A stretch of 64,000 nt of DNA, from contig VCJN01001248.1 in the NCBI GenBank assembly GCA_006384855.1, positions 1 to 64,000 of the forward strand, written 5' to 3'. Of this stretch, positions 22,117-33,256 are shown piece by piece. The first letter of the stretch is position 1. The number at the start of each line of letters is the position of its first letter. A program made the position numbers and the translations under genes. This DNA is from Tetraselmis striata (Eukaryota; Chlorophyta; Chlorodendrophyceae; Chlorodendrales; Chlorodendraceae). The notes under the pieces are model-generated. The model saw only the letters and a program-made list of their open reading frames with translations. It was not told where the DNA came from and searched no databases.

Positions 22117-24134
22117 CCGTCCAGCAGACAACACTTCCACACTCCAACACCCACACCTAAACCTTGCCCACTGTCAACCTAATATGGAGTCGCCGCCCAT
22201 CACATCTCACGCGGCGATGAGGTCATGAAGACATCTAACGACACCATCCACGCGCTTCACCATATGCTGATGCGCCATCATGGATGACCGAGATAGTTGG
22301 AGTAGTGCCACTGCGTTTTAACTATTCCACCAGCCAGTTCTAGGCATATTCAGACCGCAGTTTGGTATCTACCACATACCCTGGACGATGCCCTACCAGG
22401 TGACCATATGGATCCACCCGCTGACTTGGGGGCTGCACCCCTGCGCAGTACGGGCTAAATCCCGGCTCTACCAAGGGCGCATTATTTATTGCGGACGACA
22501 GCTGTATGTGGGGTGGTTGTTGAGCAAGCCTTAATCGCAGTATTGGCCATTTTGCGGGAACCGCTCATTTGCTTGCATGCCGATGGCAGGAAAGGCGCAC
22601 ATTTGTGAATGTGTTCCACCATGGTAGAGCCAACTCTTGGCGTGCAGCCGTACACATATAACGCATATACGTGCTATATGAAAATTCATGTCCTCATGAC
22701 ATTTAACACCCTAAAAAAAATTCAGTACCAACCCTGAGCAGAGACACGTACACGTTTGGCTTTTAAAACGAGAGCACAACAAACGTCACTTTGTTTGGGC
22801 TTCCCCCACGCATGATGTCAAGTTGATGTATGGCACATGAAAGGGCTGATAATGGGGCAACCTACAATTGATGCTTGACAAAGGGGGCAAGACTTCAGTG
22901 GGAAGGTGTACCTCGTGAGGCCACTACTCGCGAGTAAGCGCAAGTATTATTATGATTACAATTATAATTAACTTATGATAAATTATAATAAAATCCGCGC
23001 GCGCAAGCTAATCTCCTTATTATTAGCAAAGCGAGCGTCTGCACGTGAGGTCGCGAGACGCCAGTGAGTGATGGCTGCCAACATGCGAGAGAAGGGTACA
23101 GTAGACTAGCTAGCGACTACGGGTACAGTAAACTCCACCCGCCCCACCGGACGCGAGCCACCACCGTAGTTAACGGCGCCGCAGCCCGAACTCACACGCG
23201 CACATCACAGACGGTAGCATTTTTAATTAAGATTACCTGCCGATGGGATGATAAGCTGATAAGATGTACTCTAGTCGCTTAATCATTAACCTGGAATTGG
23301 TGATGGTCAATTCCTCCTAGCTGCTGCGGCTGCTGATCAAGCGCTTATCGTGGTGAAAAGGTTTCTGACTTGTCCTGGGACTAATTGAGTCCTCATCTGA
23401 TGCAGCTGAGCTCAAGAATGATAGCTGTGCAATAGCGCGATATAAGTTTGATGGCAGGGGGTTGAAGTTGTCGAACCACTGCACTCGAATATTATATCAC
23501 ATTTCCATGGTATGATGTCACCATATGACAGCATGCTATTATATCCAACTTCCATCTTAAGTATCCTGTATCAGTACCTTACCCCCCCACCCCCTCCCCC
23601 CCTGCAGCCTATCGGGGGCATCCATCGATACCAAGGAAGAGTCATCGTGTTTAAACTCGGGACAGTTCATGCTAATTGTGTACTCTATGCCTTTTAACAC
23701 TACCTGTGCAATGGTGGAGTATACAGAGAAAAACGGGCTGCATTTGTGCTGGTCAGCCACAGTGCAATACAATTGAGGAAATGAGATCAGCCAGCCCGCT
23801 AGCGAGCTAGCCCAGCGTGCGCTGAGTTAACAGTTTCCATTGTGCGGCACTGTCTGTGATAAAGTGGGTGCCACAACCGGCCTGCGTGTGGGCCGTACAC
23901 GTGCTGGACAGAAACAAGCATGATAGCGGCATATTAATGGCCTTAAGCAGGCGCACAGTACAGTAGACACCCCTCCCTCCCTCGCACTAATTCTCACCAC
24001 CGCAAAGCCCAGCTAGATGGAAATGCTCGGCACTGAGCGCAGCAGCGTACACTCCGCCCGTTCCCTACACTTTGCACTTGTCCATGCTGTCCCTGGGCTG
24101 CCTTATTATCGACGCAGCCAGTAACAAGGTCGAT
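22117..24134. other. Gene-poor spacer
   Basis: No gene was recognised. An AT-rich patch lies near 22940-23000. A C-rich run at 23579-23602 sits in a short accidental open frame. The first 50 bases may be the other side of the disrupted minus-strand exon at the Copia target site. Confidence 0.45.
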
Positions 24135-25799
24135 CTACTGGGCTGCAGCCTCCTCCTCAGCCCTACGCTGCAGCTCGCCGGCAGGGTTGGAAGTGTAGTC
24201 CATGACCACCTGGCCTGCCAGCTTGAAAGCTGCCTCACTCTTGCTCTTGGTGATGGGCTTGGCCCAGCCGCCAGAGACGGCGTCGCTGATGGGGGGCACA
24301 AAGTCAGCCTTGCGGGACACGCGGCTGCCGAGGTCCAGCAGGTGGAGGGCTCCCTCGGGGCCCGCCCAGCGCTTGATGGACTCGTCCACATCGCCCAGCT
24401 TGCTGCCAAAGGCGATCTCCGCCAGCGACTGCTCGACATTGCCCTGGATCAGCAGCACGCTGCGCAGCTGCACAATATCTACGATCGCGGTGAACAGTGC
24501 ATCCACAGCGGGCTTGCCTTCCTGACTAGATAGCTCCGTCTTGACGCTGCGCATCTCCGGCACAAGCTCCCCCGTGCGCTTGACCATCGCCTCCATGTCA
24601 GTGGTCTCCACCACAGAGAACGCGACCTGGAACTCCTGCCCCTCTGGCGAGCTGAATTTAAACTGCTTGATGTCACCATTGACAAGCGTGTAGGGCGACA
24701 TCTTCGTGAGCGAGTGGCTCTTTGCCTTAAACTGCTGCGCGCACAGCTGGTTCACGTCCTCCTCACCGGTGTACTGCACCAGCATGCTGACGACTTTGCG
24801 GTCCCACTCCGTGGTGGTCGGCGAACGCAGGTTTAGCGTGTCACTTAGGACGGCGCACAGCAGCAGGCCTGCCACCTTCTTGGGCAGATAGGAGTGGGTG
24901 GAGGCAAACTCGTACGCGAGGATAGAGGACATGCTGCCCCATGGCCGAATGTCCACAAAGATGGGCTTGTTCGTGACAATGGTGGAGCTCTGCAGCGCAT
25001 GGTGGTCGATGATGCCCACAATCTTGTCCATCTTGATGGCGGGGTTCAGCTGCGTCGTCTGCTGAAAGTCAACAAGGCAGACGCCCTTCTCGGGGTAGGC
25101 CGCCAGCACCTCCTCCACCGGCTTGATCTCATCCAGGGACACCCCCCAGTGGTCCAGCGCGAACTGAGTTTCGCTGTTGATTTCGCTAGCACGCGCGGGA
25201 ATGCCACCATAGAGCGTGGCTGCGCCAATGGCGCCCGCCACGCTGTCCATGTCAGCCACCAAGTGGCCACAGAAGATGGCGCCGGAAATCTGTTGCCGCC
25301 AACCACGTGAGCAGGCGCTCAGTCCCAGGGCGTGACCATACGGCAGCAAACCGGACAAGGTGCAAGGAAGAGAGGAACGGAGGCAGTAGGGCTCTCGGCA
25401 AGAAGTAGACACCCGTCCAAATCTGGAAATGTTGCCGCGGTGACATTGACCCCACCGCGGGGCCGCCGATAGGCGCCGGCTCGGTTGGCGAGAAGTTGAA
25501 CTGAAAGTGGTTTGGTGGTTAGGCGACCGTTCGCGACATAGTCCGACGGGGAAATTAAGTTGGGGGTGGAGCTAAAGGGGAGGCACCTCTGGCTTGAAGC
25601 TGTGAACCTCCGTAGTTGCGGCCAGCTCCTTCAGCAGGACTTCGCCGGCGCTCCACTGCGTCTCGACCGCCTCCTCAACGGGGTTGGGTACACGGTTTTG
25701 GTAGGTTGAGTGCTCGCGCATGGCGGCGGCGGTCATCTCGTCGCTGCTGTCGGGGGATCGACTTGGTGGCTGGTCTGACTCCCCAGAGGGAAGCAACAA
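24135..25799 (-). CDS. DHH-DHHA2 family phosphoesterase, probable family II (Mn-dependent) inorganic pyrophosphatase
   Basis: Two exons were resolved: 25587-25799 (71 codons, donor GTGCCT) and 24135-25289 (384 codons plus stop), joined in phase 0 across a 297-bp intron; 455 aa in total. A second in-frame ATG at 25736 (MTAAAMREH) could be the real start. Family landmarks in order: GHLVADMDSVAGAI (metal-binding N-terminal motif), VDFQQTTQLN, GIIDHH (the DHH motif), RPWGSMSSILAYE and LLLCAVLSDTLNLRSPT, followed by a C-terminal DHHA2 domain. Family II enzymes hydrolyse pyrophosphate to two phosphates using Mn or Co. An exopolyphosphatase-like activity in the same superfamily cannot be excluded. 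No transit peptide is obvious. Confidence 0.85.
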
Positions 25800-26258
25800 G
25801 CTCCCGCAGGCACCTATTGAATCTCACGACTGGGGGATTGGCGGGGGGTAGTTGGTGGCGGGGAGGTGGGGAATGCGTGAGAGGGTGGCACAGGGGAGGA
25901 GATCAGGCGGAGACGGCAGCAATTGAGTACCTGTCCTCGTACGGAGAGCGCGGACCGCCGCGAACCGCAAGCAGCAGCGTCGACGGTCGGAGCGTGCGGT
26001 CGTAGCAGGCCCCCGGCCTCCCACTATCGCGGTGCGCCTGCCGCTAAATTGGTCGCCGTCGATTTTATTGGTCGTCGTCGACCGTGTAAAATCGTCGTGC
26101 ATATATATGCATACGAGCATGAGTGGAAAATTCCCTTCATGTACCGTGAGGCTGGTTCGTGTCTCGCGCCGATTCCCCTCCGACTGTACATCAGCCGAAT
26201 TATCGATATGACACGATCTTAACTAAGCGGCGCTTCGCGCCGGGGATCTGTGGAGGTG

Positions 26259-27265
26259 CCCCTACCTCTTGGGTTGAGCGTGGTGCGGGATGCGGGCCGC
26301 TTTTAGCCGGCTTGCAGTGTTGATCTTGTAATACTGTTGTTTCCGGGTAATAATGCTTTTAGCGTTAGATTTGTCAGTAATTTATTTTTCAAAAGAGACG
26401 TATTATTTTGTAAAACAGATTAAATCTGCAAGCCGCGTAAAAGCGGGCCGCTGACTACTGGTGTGCATTACAAAAAGGCCGGTACCCAACCCACCGCTAA
26501 AAGTTGTATTACCAACCAAAAAAAAACAGCACTACAAGATCAGCAATACAGTACAAGCCGCCTACAGGCGGCCCGCATCCCGCACGAGGCCGCGCAGGTC
26601 GGGCCGGTCGTCAGGTCTACGGGGCGGGCACGGCGCGAATCGCCACGCCCGCCGCCTGTACCGGCACCGGACGCCGGACGCCGTCGTTCGACCGTCGCCC
26701 GTCCGTCGACGGACGCCGGGCCCCGGGTCGGCGGACTGCCCCCGCACCGCGGCGACCCCTTTTTACAGCATCATACTTGGCATCTTTCGCGGATGTGGCG
26801 AACGAACGTGATAGTTCACGTTATATCGTTCGGACATTAGGCGAGTGAAGTAAGCAGGTAAGTACAAAGGCACTTACCTGCCAGCATCATACTTGGACTA
26901 CCGTATAAGTAAGGAATAGTCGCTGAATAGTCTCGCTTGCTGATTCAGCAGTAAAAACGCGCTGCGGTACCGTGTTATTTTGGCGTTTTAGACGAATATA
27001 TGACGTGCCTGGGCTAGAATACACGCGCATCCATTCAGAATCTTACCGTACACATACCAGTACCGTGAAATCAAACGAGCGAACACCGAACGTATGACGG
27101 TTCATGCGCGAAGCGCGTATGGGGGAGGACGGAGGACGGAGGACGGAGGACGGACGCCTAAAAATCCGTGATAAAACCGTATTGCAAACGGTATCGATTC
27201 TCATGTATTCCAGGCGATTTCGGACGCGGCTCTCCTTTTCCTCCGCTCAACCCAAGAGGTAGGGG
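26259..27265. mobile_element. Putative non-autonomous DNA element with 22-bp perfect terminal inverted repeats
   Basis: The left end 26259-26280 reads cccctacctcttgggttgag plus cg. The right end 27244-27265 is its exact reverse complement. Inside, the sequence next to the left end (26289-26360, with gcgggatgcgggccgc) recurs inverted near 26510-26590 and partly near 26430-26455, giving a nested fold-back layout. No transposase frame is present and no target duplication is evident. It could be a MITE-like element, or two nested ones. Confidence 0.6.
27124..27153. repeat. Short tandem repeat (GGAGGAC)n
   Basis: About four copies of a 7-base unit lie inside the inverted-repeat element. Confidence 0.8.
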
Positions 27266-27834
27266 AATATATATTTAAAATGGCGGTACTTTGCTGCTTA
27301 TCTCACGTACTGGTTATGTAAATCAGAATAAAATGCCGCGTCATCACGCGCGCCCGTCGTCGCGTGGCGGACATACCGTATATTAGTCGTAGTCACTGCA
27401 ACGTGTGTACGAGCAATTTTACGAGTGTATGCCAGGATACCGAAGCGACGCTGCCACGGCGAGTAGAGTACCTCGGAAGTCGGAAGTTCGAAGTTCCCGA
27501 GTTCGGTTTAGGACTGGATGATTCAATACCCGGACAATTCGCACCACCCGGGGCGGGAGACATGACATACTATATTAGGCAGGTTTTGAGAGCGTTATAC
27601 CAATTGGGCAGGGTTGCCACACAGGACACACACATGACCCTGGGGTACAGCGCACATACTGTTTTCGGGTAGATATGCGCACGGCAAGGAATTGGAGATG
27701 GGGAGTCCCCGTTGGGGGGGGGGGGGGGGGGGGTTAAATCTCAACATCCGAAGTCGAGTCGCATTACATGCCTTCAGGGCTCCCGCAGTAGAGCGCCCTC
27801 TCGCTGCAGTAGTCAATTCTTGAGGTTAGGTTAG

Positions 27835-28683
27835 GTGGACGCGCTCGGCACCATGATGGCCGCTGCTCGTCACGGTTGTCAACGACGACAACTACGCCTA
27901 CCGCATAAGATCGGCGCGGACGGAGGAGGACGTCCTTGCGTTGGCAGAGGCGTTGGCAGAGGCGCTGGCAAGCGGAAGGAGAGGGAGGCCATGATGCCCC
28001 GCCCCCCAACGCCGTTGAGATTGTCAACGGTGGCACCGGCGCGGACTACGATATACCACGGCAACATCGCCCGTGGTGTGGTACGTTGCAAGGATTTTGA
28101 CCTTCTCAGGTATGCATCTTCTCATAGAATGCACCCCGCAACATGGTGCCACACCCCGCACCAAGATGGCTCTGAGCCCACCCAGGAGGAGAAGAAAGAG
28201 TGCAAGCGCATGGCAGCTCTTGCTCTTGCAGAGGCAATGGAGGGTGAGCTATATATTTGTGGTGGCCAACCCCTTCCAAAGGACCACCCGTTTCATGTTG
28301 TTTTCTACTGCTTTGCTGGGTTGGAATGCGCTGATCATGTGCAACCACAGTTCTACAAACCAGGTGGTAGAAGCACCACCTCTGCCACCTAGGCACAGCT
28401 AGATATGTGCGCTGTATGTGCTGGCGCCTCTGGCAAGCCTGGCAGCATTGATGAGGAGTTAAACTTCTCCATTGTGCTGCCAGTTTGCTTTGACTGCCTC
28501 GGCAAGGGGTTCAAGTACCATGTGAGGCGGGCCTTGAGCAATGCCATAGCCAAGGAGGCATCGAGAGTTAGGCGTGCGGACAGGGCGCATGCCCATTTGG
28601 CAAGGGAGGAGAGGGCATACATGATGCGGCAGCTGTACAATCCAGGCGCGCGTACGTGGTGTTTACATAGAGGCAATGGCTAA
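27835..28683 (+). CDS. Unrecognised Cys-containing gene or gene fragment
   Basis: Two adjacent plus-strand readings look protein-like. About 28195-28370 encodes GELYICGGQPLPKDHPFHVV and then YCFAGLECADHVQPQFYKPG. The reading 28405-28683 encodes MCAVCAGASGKPGSIDEELN and then PVCFDCLGKG, followed by a basic, probably helical tail. Together they give C-x2-C pairs suited to zinc binding. The junction near 28370-28405 could be a very short intron or a frame change. Upstream pieces such as DDNYAYRIRSARTEEDVLAL (another frame near 27880-27940) suggest more exons. No family was recognised. Transposon origin is possible. Confidence 0.35.
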
Positions 28684-28808
28684 TAATTGACATATAACAA
28701 GATTTAAAGTGATCATTCACTGTAAATATTTGCACCCATTCGTGCCCAATATGCCTTTATTTAGTATGCATGCTTGCGCAACAATGCATGGTTACGCTGA
28801 CCAAGCCT

Positions 28809-28837
<29 letters not shown>
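28809..28837. repeat. 29-base C homopolymer
   Basis: It stands alone in the spacer between the Cys-rich reading and the LINE. A G-run of about 19 lies at 29079-29097. Confidence 0.9.
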
Positions 28838-28840
<3 letters not shown>

Positions 28841-29209
28841 TTTGGGCCCCATAGACAGCCCGTAAGAGGGTCGAATTGGCATGTTGCATGAATTGTGCTA
28901 TAAATGTCCATGTCTTGCGCTATATTCATTTGACAACACCAAATAAAGGGGATGTAAGAAGGTAGGCTAGCCAGCTTGTGCATGCATGAGTATGGGCAAA
29001 AACAGCTAGCTAGTCTCATGTGCACTTTTAAGTCGGCCACGAGTTAATGAACTTTTAGGGGGGGGCGCCCAAATGGGGGGGGGGGGGGGGGGGGGGGTTC
29101 CGGGCTGAACCGGAGCATTTAATCGTATAGTAGTTATTTACATGAGCTAGCAGCAGAAGGCGATATCAGATATCACCAAAAAAATCGTATAGTAGTTGCT
29201 ACAGGTCAG

Positions 29210-31165
29210 AATCAAGGATTACTGGGCTTCTCGAAATTCACACCAGTAGCGACTACCCGTACTACCGTACTACGGGTCAAGACAGGGGTGGCCCCGGGAA
29301 CACTATCAGACCCCATACCCATAGAGCGTGGCCTCCGACAGGGATGCCCCGCTGCCCCCATCCTATTTAACATATTTATTAACGATACATTCGATGGGGT
29401 AGAACATCTAGGGTGTGATGTACCATGGTGCACCGACACATTATTTAGCGGCAAGGCAACCACTAAGGGTGCCAGGTCAGTTATTCGCGGACGACGCTGT
29501 TGGTATTACAGGCTCGTTCGATAACATGCATGCCATGTTCGCCCACTTCTCGCAGTGGGCGGAGGACCATTTTATGGGGTTTGGGGTACTTAAGTGTGGG
29601 GTGATGGCATTAGGCCGATATTCCGACGAAACCGCGTTACGCAAACAAGCTGCCCGATGGCAGCTTGGGGAGGAACGGGTGCCGGTTGTAAATGAATATA
29701 GGTACTTGGGTACGGTCATTAAGTCGGATTTAGGTATGTAACACATAGTAGACGACCCGGTTAAGAAGGGTAAACGCGCCATTGAGGCTTTGATTCGGTA
29801 TTAGTCCGTGGACGGGACATAATTCCTATTAATGTGCGTGTGTCGGTTTTTAAAATCTGTGTACTGCCGGTTTTAACTTATGGGTGTGAAGTATGGGGCA
29901 TGGATCGATAGAACCAGCGGCGCAAATAAATTACAAACCGTACTCAATCAGTGCTTGCGGTGCCTCATTGGGGTAGGTAAAAACTCCCATGGGGTGGCCA
30001 CTGCACGATGATGCGGGAATTGGATATTGCGCCCATAGAGGCTACGGCCGCTGCGGCAAGGGCTCGGGCGTTCCTTAAAGCATCCGACTTGAATACATGT
30101 ATAACCCATTTAGTAGATCAGCCAAGTTGGGCGCGCCCTAACACGTGGACGTCAGGGACTGTGCGCTGGTTAGATCGACTAGCTAGGGCGAACGTAGGGC
30201 TAGCTGAGGGGCCGCACCTTCCGCTTGAGTGGAGGCCACTAGCCGCGCGCGATGCCGCTAAACTAGTAAAGGCATCGGTGTGGGCACGTTACGAATCGTC
30301 GGCATCGTTAGCACGCAATAACACCTGGGGTATTATATATGTCCAGGCGTCCTATGCGTCAAACCCGTTGCCACAGTACGGTGTGCGTGGGTGTCCCCGC
30401 GGGGGTTGTGGCCGGGTTTCACATTATGATACAATTACGTATACGCACCCGAGTATTTCCCACTGCCCGCCGATTGGCCCGGATTCATGCCATGCTTGAG
30501 CGGTTCCTTGAACACTGCCCTGCATGTGGCGGAGGTGAATCTGAGACTATCGAACATATGTTGGTGGAGTGCCCACGGTGGGGGTATCACCGTCATTATT
30601 TTGGGCTGTTAGTTCCGGAGTTCAGGGATTCATTTTATTAGTAGTCACGTTATCGCGTCAACACCTGAGGACTTAACTGCCTTTATTTTGGGCGGGGTCC
30701 CCCCCTCCCTTCACGGCGCCCTGGATTTTACTGGGAATGGGAAAATTTTCCAGCTAAGGCGTCGGGCGGGCCCTCCCTCGCTCACATTGCCTTTTTTGTT
30801 GCACATGGATCGCACTCCCGAAATGCTTTGCTCCGCGGGTTGGGGCTTGCCCCAACTCGCATTACTCGAATGGGCCGACGCCCAAACGGGTAGGGCGGAC
30901 CTTTCGTTGTCAGTGCCGGGTATTTTGATGGCAGTGCTTTAGACGGTGATCCAACAGTGTTGGAAATTCCGTCACTGGACTCTAATTAGTGTTGCGGAAT
31001 CCTTCGGCAATTTGCTTGATGACTATAAGGGAGCGTCGCCTACCCAGGGCTTTCCGTATCTCGATTGCCGCCCAAACGGCCGCCGTCGTAGAGACGCTGC
31101 AAGGGTTTCACTGGTGCCAGTCCTGTCGTCCCGGGGGCGGGAAAAAAACTACCGTACAGGTACCG
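29210..31165 (+). mobile_element. LINE (non-LTR retrotransposon), 5'-truncated and decayed
   Basis: Reverse-transcriptase landmarks are GLRQGCPAAPILFNIFINDT (29327-29390) and, in another frame, LFADDAVGITGS (about 29480-29520), then NEYRYLGTVIKSDL. A C-terminal zinc motif CPACGGGESETIEHMLVECP lies near 30515-30580, followed by a conserved tail. Between these, frame changes (near 29465) and stops (29739, 29802) break the protein, and the 5' part with any endonuclease is missing. The 3' tail (about 30985-31150) with ERRLPRAFRISIAAQTAAVV is the part that recurs elsewhere in the window. The family resembles LINEs with a C-terminal CCHC, and I cannot place it further. Confidence 0.85.
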
Positions 31166-31860
31166 ATTACGCTGTAGTATGCTCTGCGCGCCGCGTCGTC
31201 TTCGATGAGCCTGCTGCGCAACGTTGAACGGGCGCGGTCGGGCGCAGGGTCGCCGACTCGACGGGGAGCTGAACCGGATGAAACGCCACAGGGTGGGCTC
31301 CTCTGCCTCGACGTCATCAGTGCCCCGAAATTTGGCTCTCCCCGTCTCAAACTAACCTGACACAGCCCAGAATCCAGCGCACCGCTCATTCCTGGACCAG
31401 GCGGGTGAACCGCACGAGAAGGTGCGGGGCTGCTGGCGAACCAACTGTGCAACGTCTCCGCTCGAGCCGCGCCGCGCCGGTAAACGCCGCTGGCAAAAGC
31501 CAACCGCGCTCACCACAGCCGGTGGGGCCACCCCCATCCAGGGGGTTGCGTCTCTGCAATCTGTGTGAGTGTGTGTGCGTGTGCGTGTGCGTGTGCATGT
31601 GTGTGCATGTGTGTGTGGGTGGGTGTTTTTGGGGGGGAGTTCCTTAACCTGCCGGGCACATGGGGTGGAGACCGCTGCCCCCCTATGTTCGCCCCGCAGC
31701 GACTTGTAGGCGCAATGTGGAGGCGACGTCGTAGGGACTTGGATGGCTTGCGGTTGCTGGATGCGACGACAGCAGTCGGGGCTTCTGCCGCTGGTCTTGG
31801 CGGGGGCGGGGGCAGGGGCGGGCTGAACCGTTTGGGCCCCGACACCCGGCCAACGCACCG
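31166..31860. other. Spacer with GT-rich microsatellite
   Basis: Imperfect (GT)n/(GTGC)n at about 31563-31628. No gene was recognised. It presumably contains the promoter of the SOUL gene. Confidence 0.5.
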
Positions 31861-33087
31861 ATGCTGCTGCTATACGCAGGTTGCTGGGGCGACTTGGGAG
31901 CAGGCGGTAGGATGCGCCAGCTGGCGCCTGCGCTACTGGCGGGCTGCCTGGCCCTGACGCTGTCCTTCGCGGGAACATGCGCGTACAGCACCACCAGCCT
32001 CATATCGCACCACACCAAGCCCGTCTCGCGCGAGGGCTTCCCCGCGGTTTACGACCCTACAGCCACCGATGTCCCGTGCTCCACCGTCAACTGCCCGCAC
32101 GTGGAGGAGGAGGCCCCCATCCGCGGATACGGCAGTATCCTGCGCAGGTTCCCCTCTGAGCGCTGGGTGTCAACGGGTTCCGACACCTGGACGTGGAAGC
32201 ACTTGGCGGCCATGGATTTCAAGGAGGGCTTCCTGGTAGGTGATTGTGCCAGTGGGCCGGGATGGGCCTGAGCGGTGCGGTGATGAAGAGCTGACCGTAA
32301 CCCCCCTGTACGCGTCCCTGTCGCCATGGCTCCCAGAGGATCCTGGACTACCGCGGGCACAACAGCTTCATGCAGCGCCCCCTGCCCATCACCACACCGT
32401 TTTTGATAGGGCTCACCGCGGACGTGATGCTCATGGATGAGAACGAGGCCCGCCACCCCGACGCGGCCCTCATCCCTGTGAAGATGAAGAGCGGCTTTAC
32501 GCTGTACTCTTACGTCGACCCCTCTGTCGCGGTAAACCCCCCCTCCCCCCCCCCGACATGTCTCCTTTCTGTGCTGCCCTCTATACCCACCTATCCAACA
32601 ACATGTGTGGGTCTATTTGAATTGTGATACTTCCATGACAAGGAGCTGCCTTCACTCTGATAGTAGGCACCATATACTCAATCTATACAGAGACTGAGTG
32701 GCAGGACACAGAAGACGTCAAGAGAGCGTAACCATCCGCTCCCCATACCTCCTCCCCCTCCCGGGTTTCGACCTTTAGGACGATCCTTACGCGGAGCCAA
32801 CAGACCTGAAGCTGAAGTGGATGTCCTGGAGTCCAAGCGCCGGCGCGGACTGGGTCGCTGTGTATCAATGGACCGAGCCGCTCGAGGAGGGCCGCAGCGC
32901 GGACAACGACGTGGCCGTGCACTTTACCGTCTTCCGCGACAGGCTCAAGAAGGCCCTGGCCGCGGCGGGGGCGCCGCGGCAGCCGCTGAACAAGTTTTTC
33001 GTGGCGGTGTTTGGCAGTCCTGTCGACCGGGTGTACGAGCTCTGGGTGCCCATCCAGGGCGATGAGCTGCGCCACCTGCGTCAATGA
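31861..33087 (+). CDS. SOUL-family heme-binding protein
   Basis: Exons 31861-32235, 32337-32531 and 32779-33087 join in phase 0 at both introns; 292 aa from the first ATG. The ATG at 31912 gives 275 aa and a better start, because it opens directly with a hydrophobic signal (MRQLAPALLAGCLALTLSF), so the protein probably enters the ER or a plastid. SOUL landmarks: RRFPSERWVST, then AAMDFKEGFL joined to RILDYRGHNSF, then LPITTPFLIGL, then YVDPSVADDPYAEPTDLKLK and a C-terminal FTVFRDRLKKAL. Family members bind heme or tetrapyrroles; in algae and plants several are plastid or eyespot proteins. Intron 2 starts GTAAACCCCCC, C-rich from the donor. A TGTAA, the usual green-algal polyadenylation signal, lies near 33175. 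Confidence 0.85.
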
Positions 33088-33256
33088 CCCCCCAAATCCG
33101 GTTCCCGCCCCTTCTCCTTCTCCCCCGAGGCAACCAGAGACTGGTCCACATGCCATATTTATACACACGCTTATGTAATACTCTCGTTTATTTAGCCAGC
33201 GCCCGACCTTTGCATTCAGGGGGGCAGGGGGAGCTCTGGAGGTCCCTTGGCATCCG

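Larger units (their letters stand above)
25800..27830. other. Spacer with inverted-repeat element
   Basis: No host gene was recognised. The stretch holds the 22-bp inverted-repeat element (26259-27265), a short tandem GGAGGAC repeat (27124-27153) and a G-run at 27714-27733. Confidence 0.45.

Noticed and set aside
31565-31628. GT-rich tract as a recombination or regulatory site
   Set aside because: It looks like an ordinary microsatellite and nothing else supports a function.
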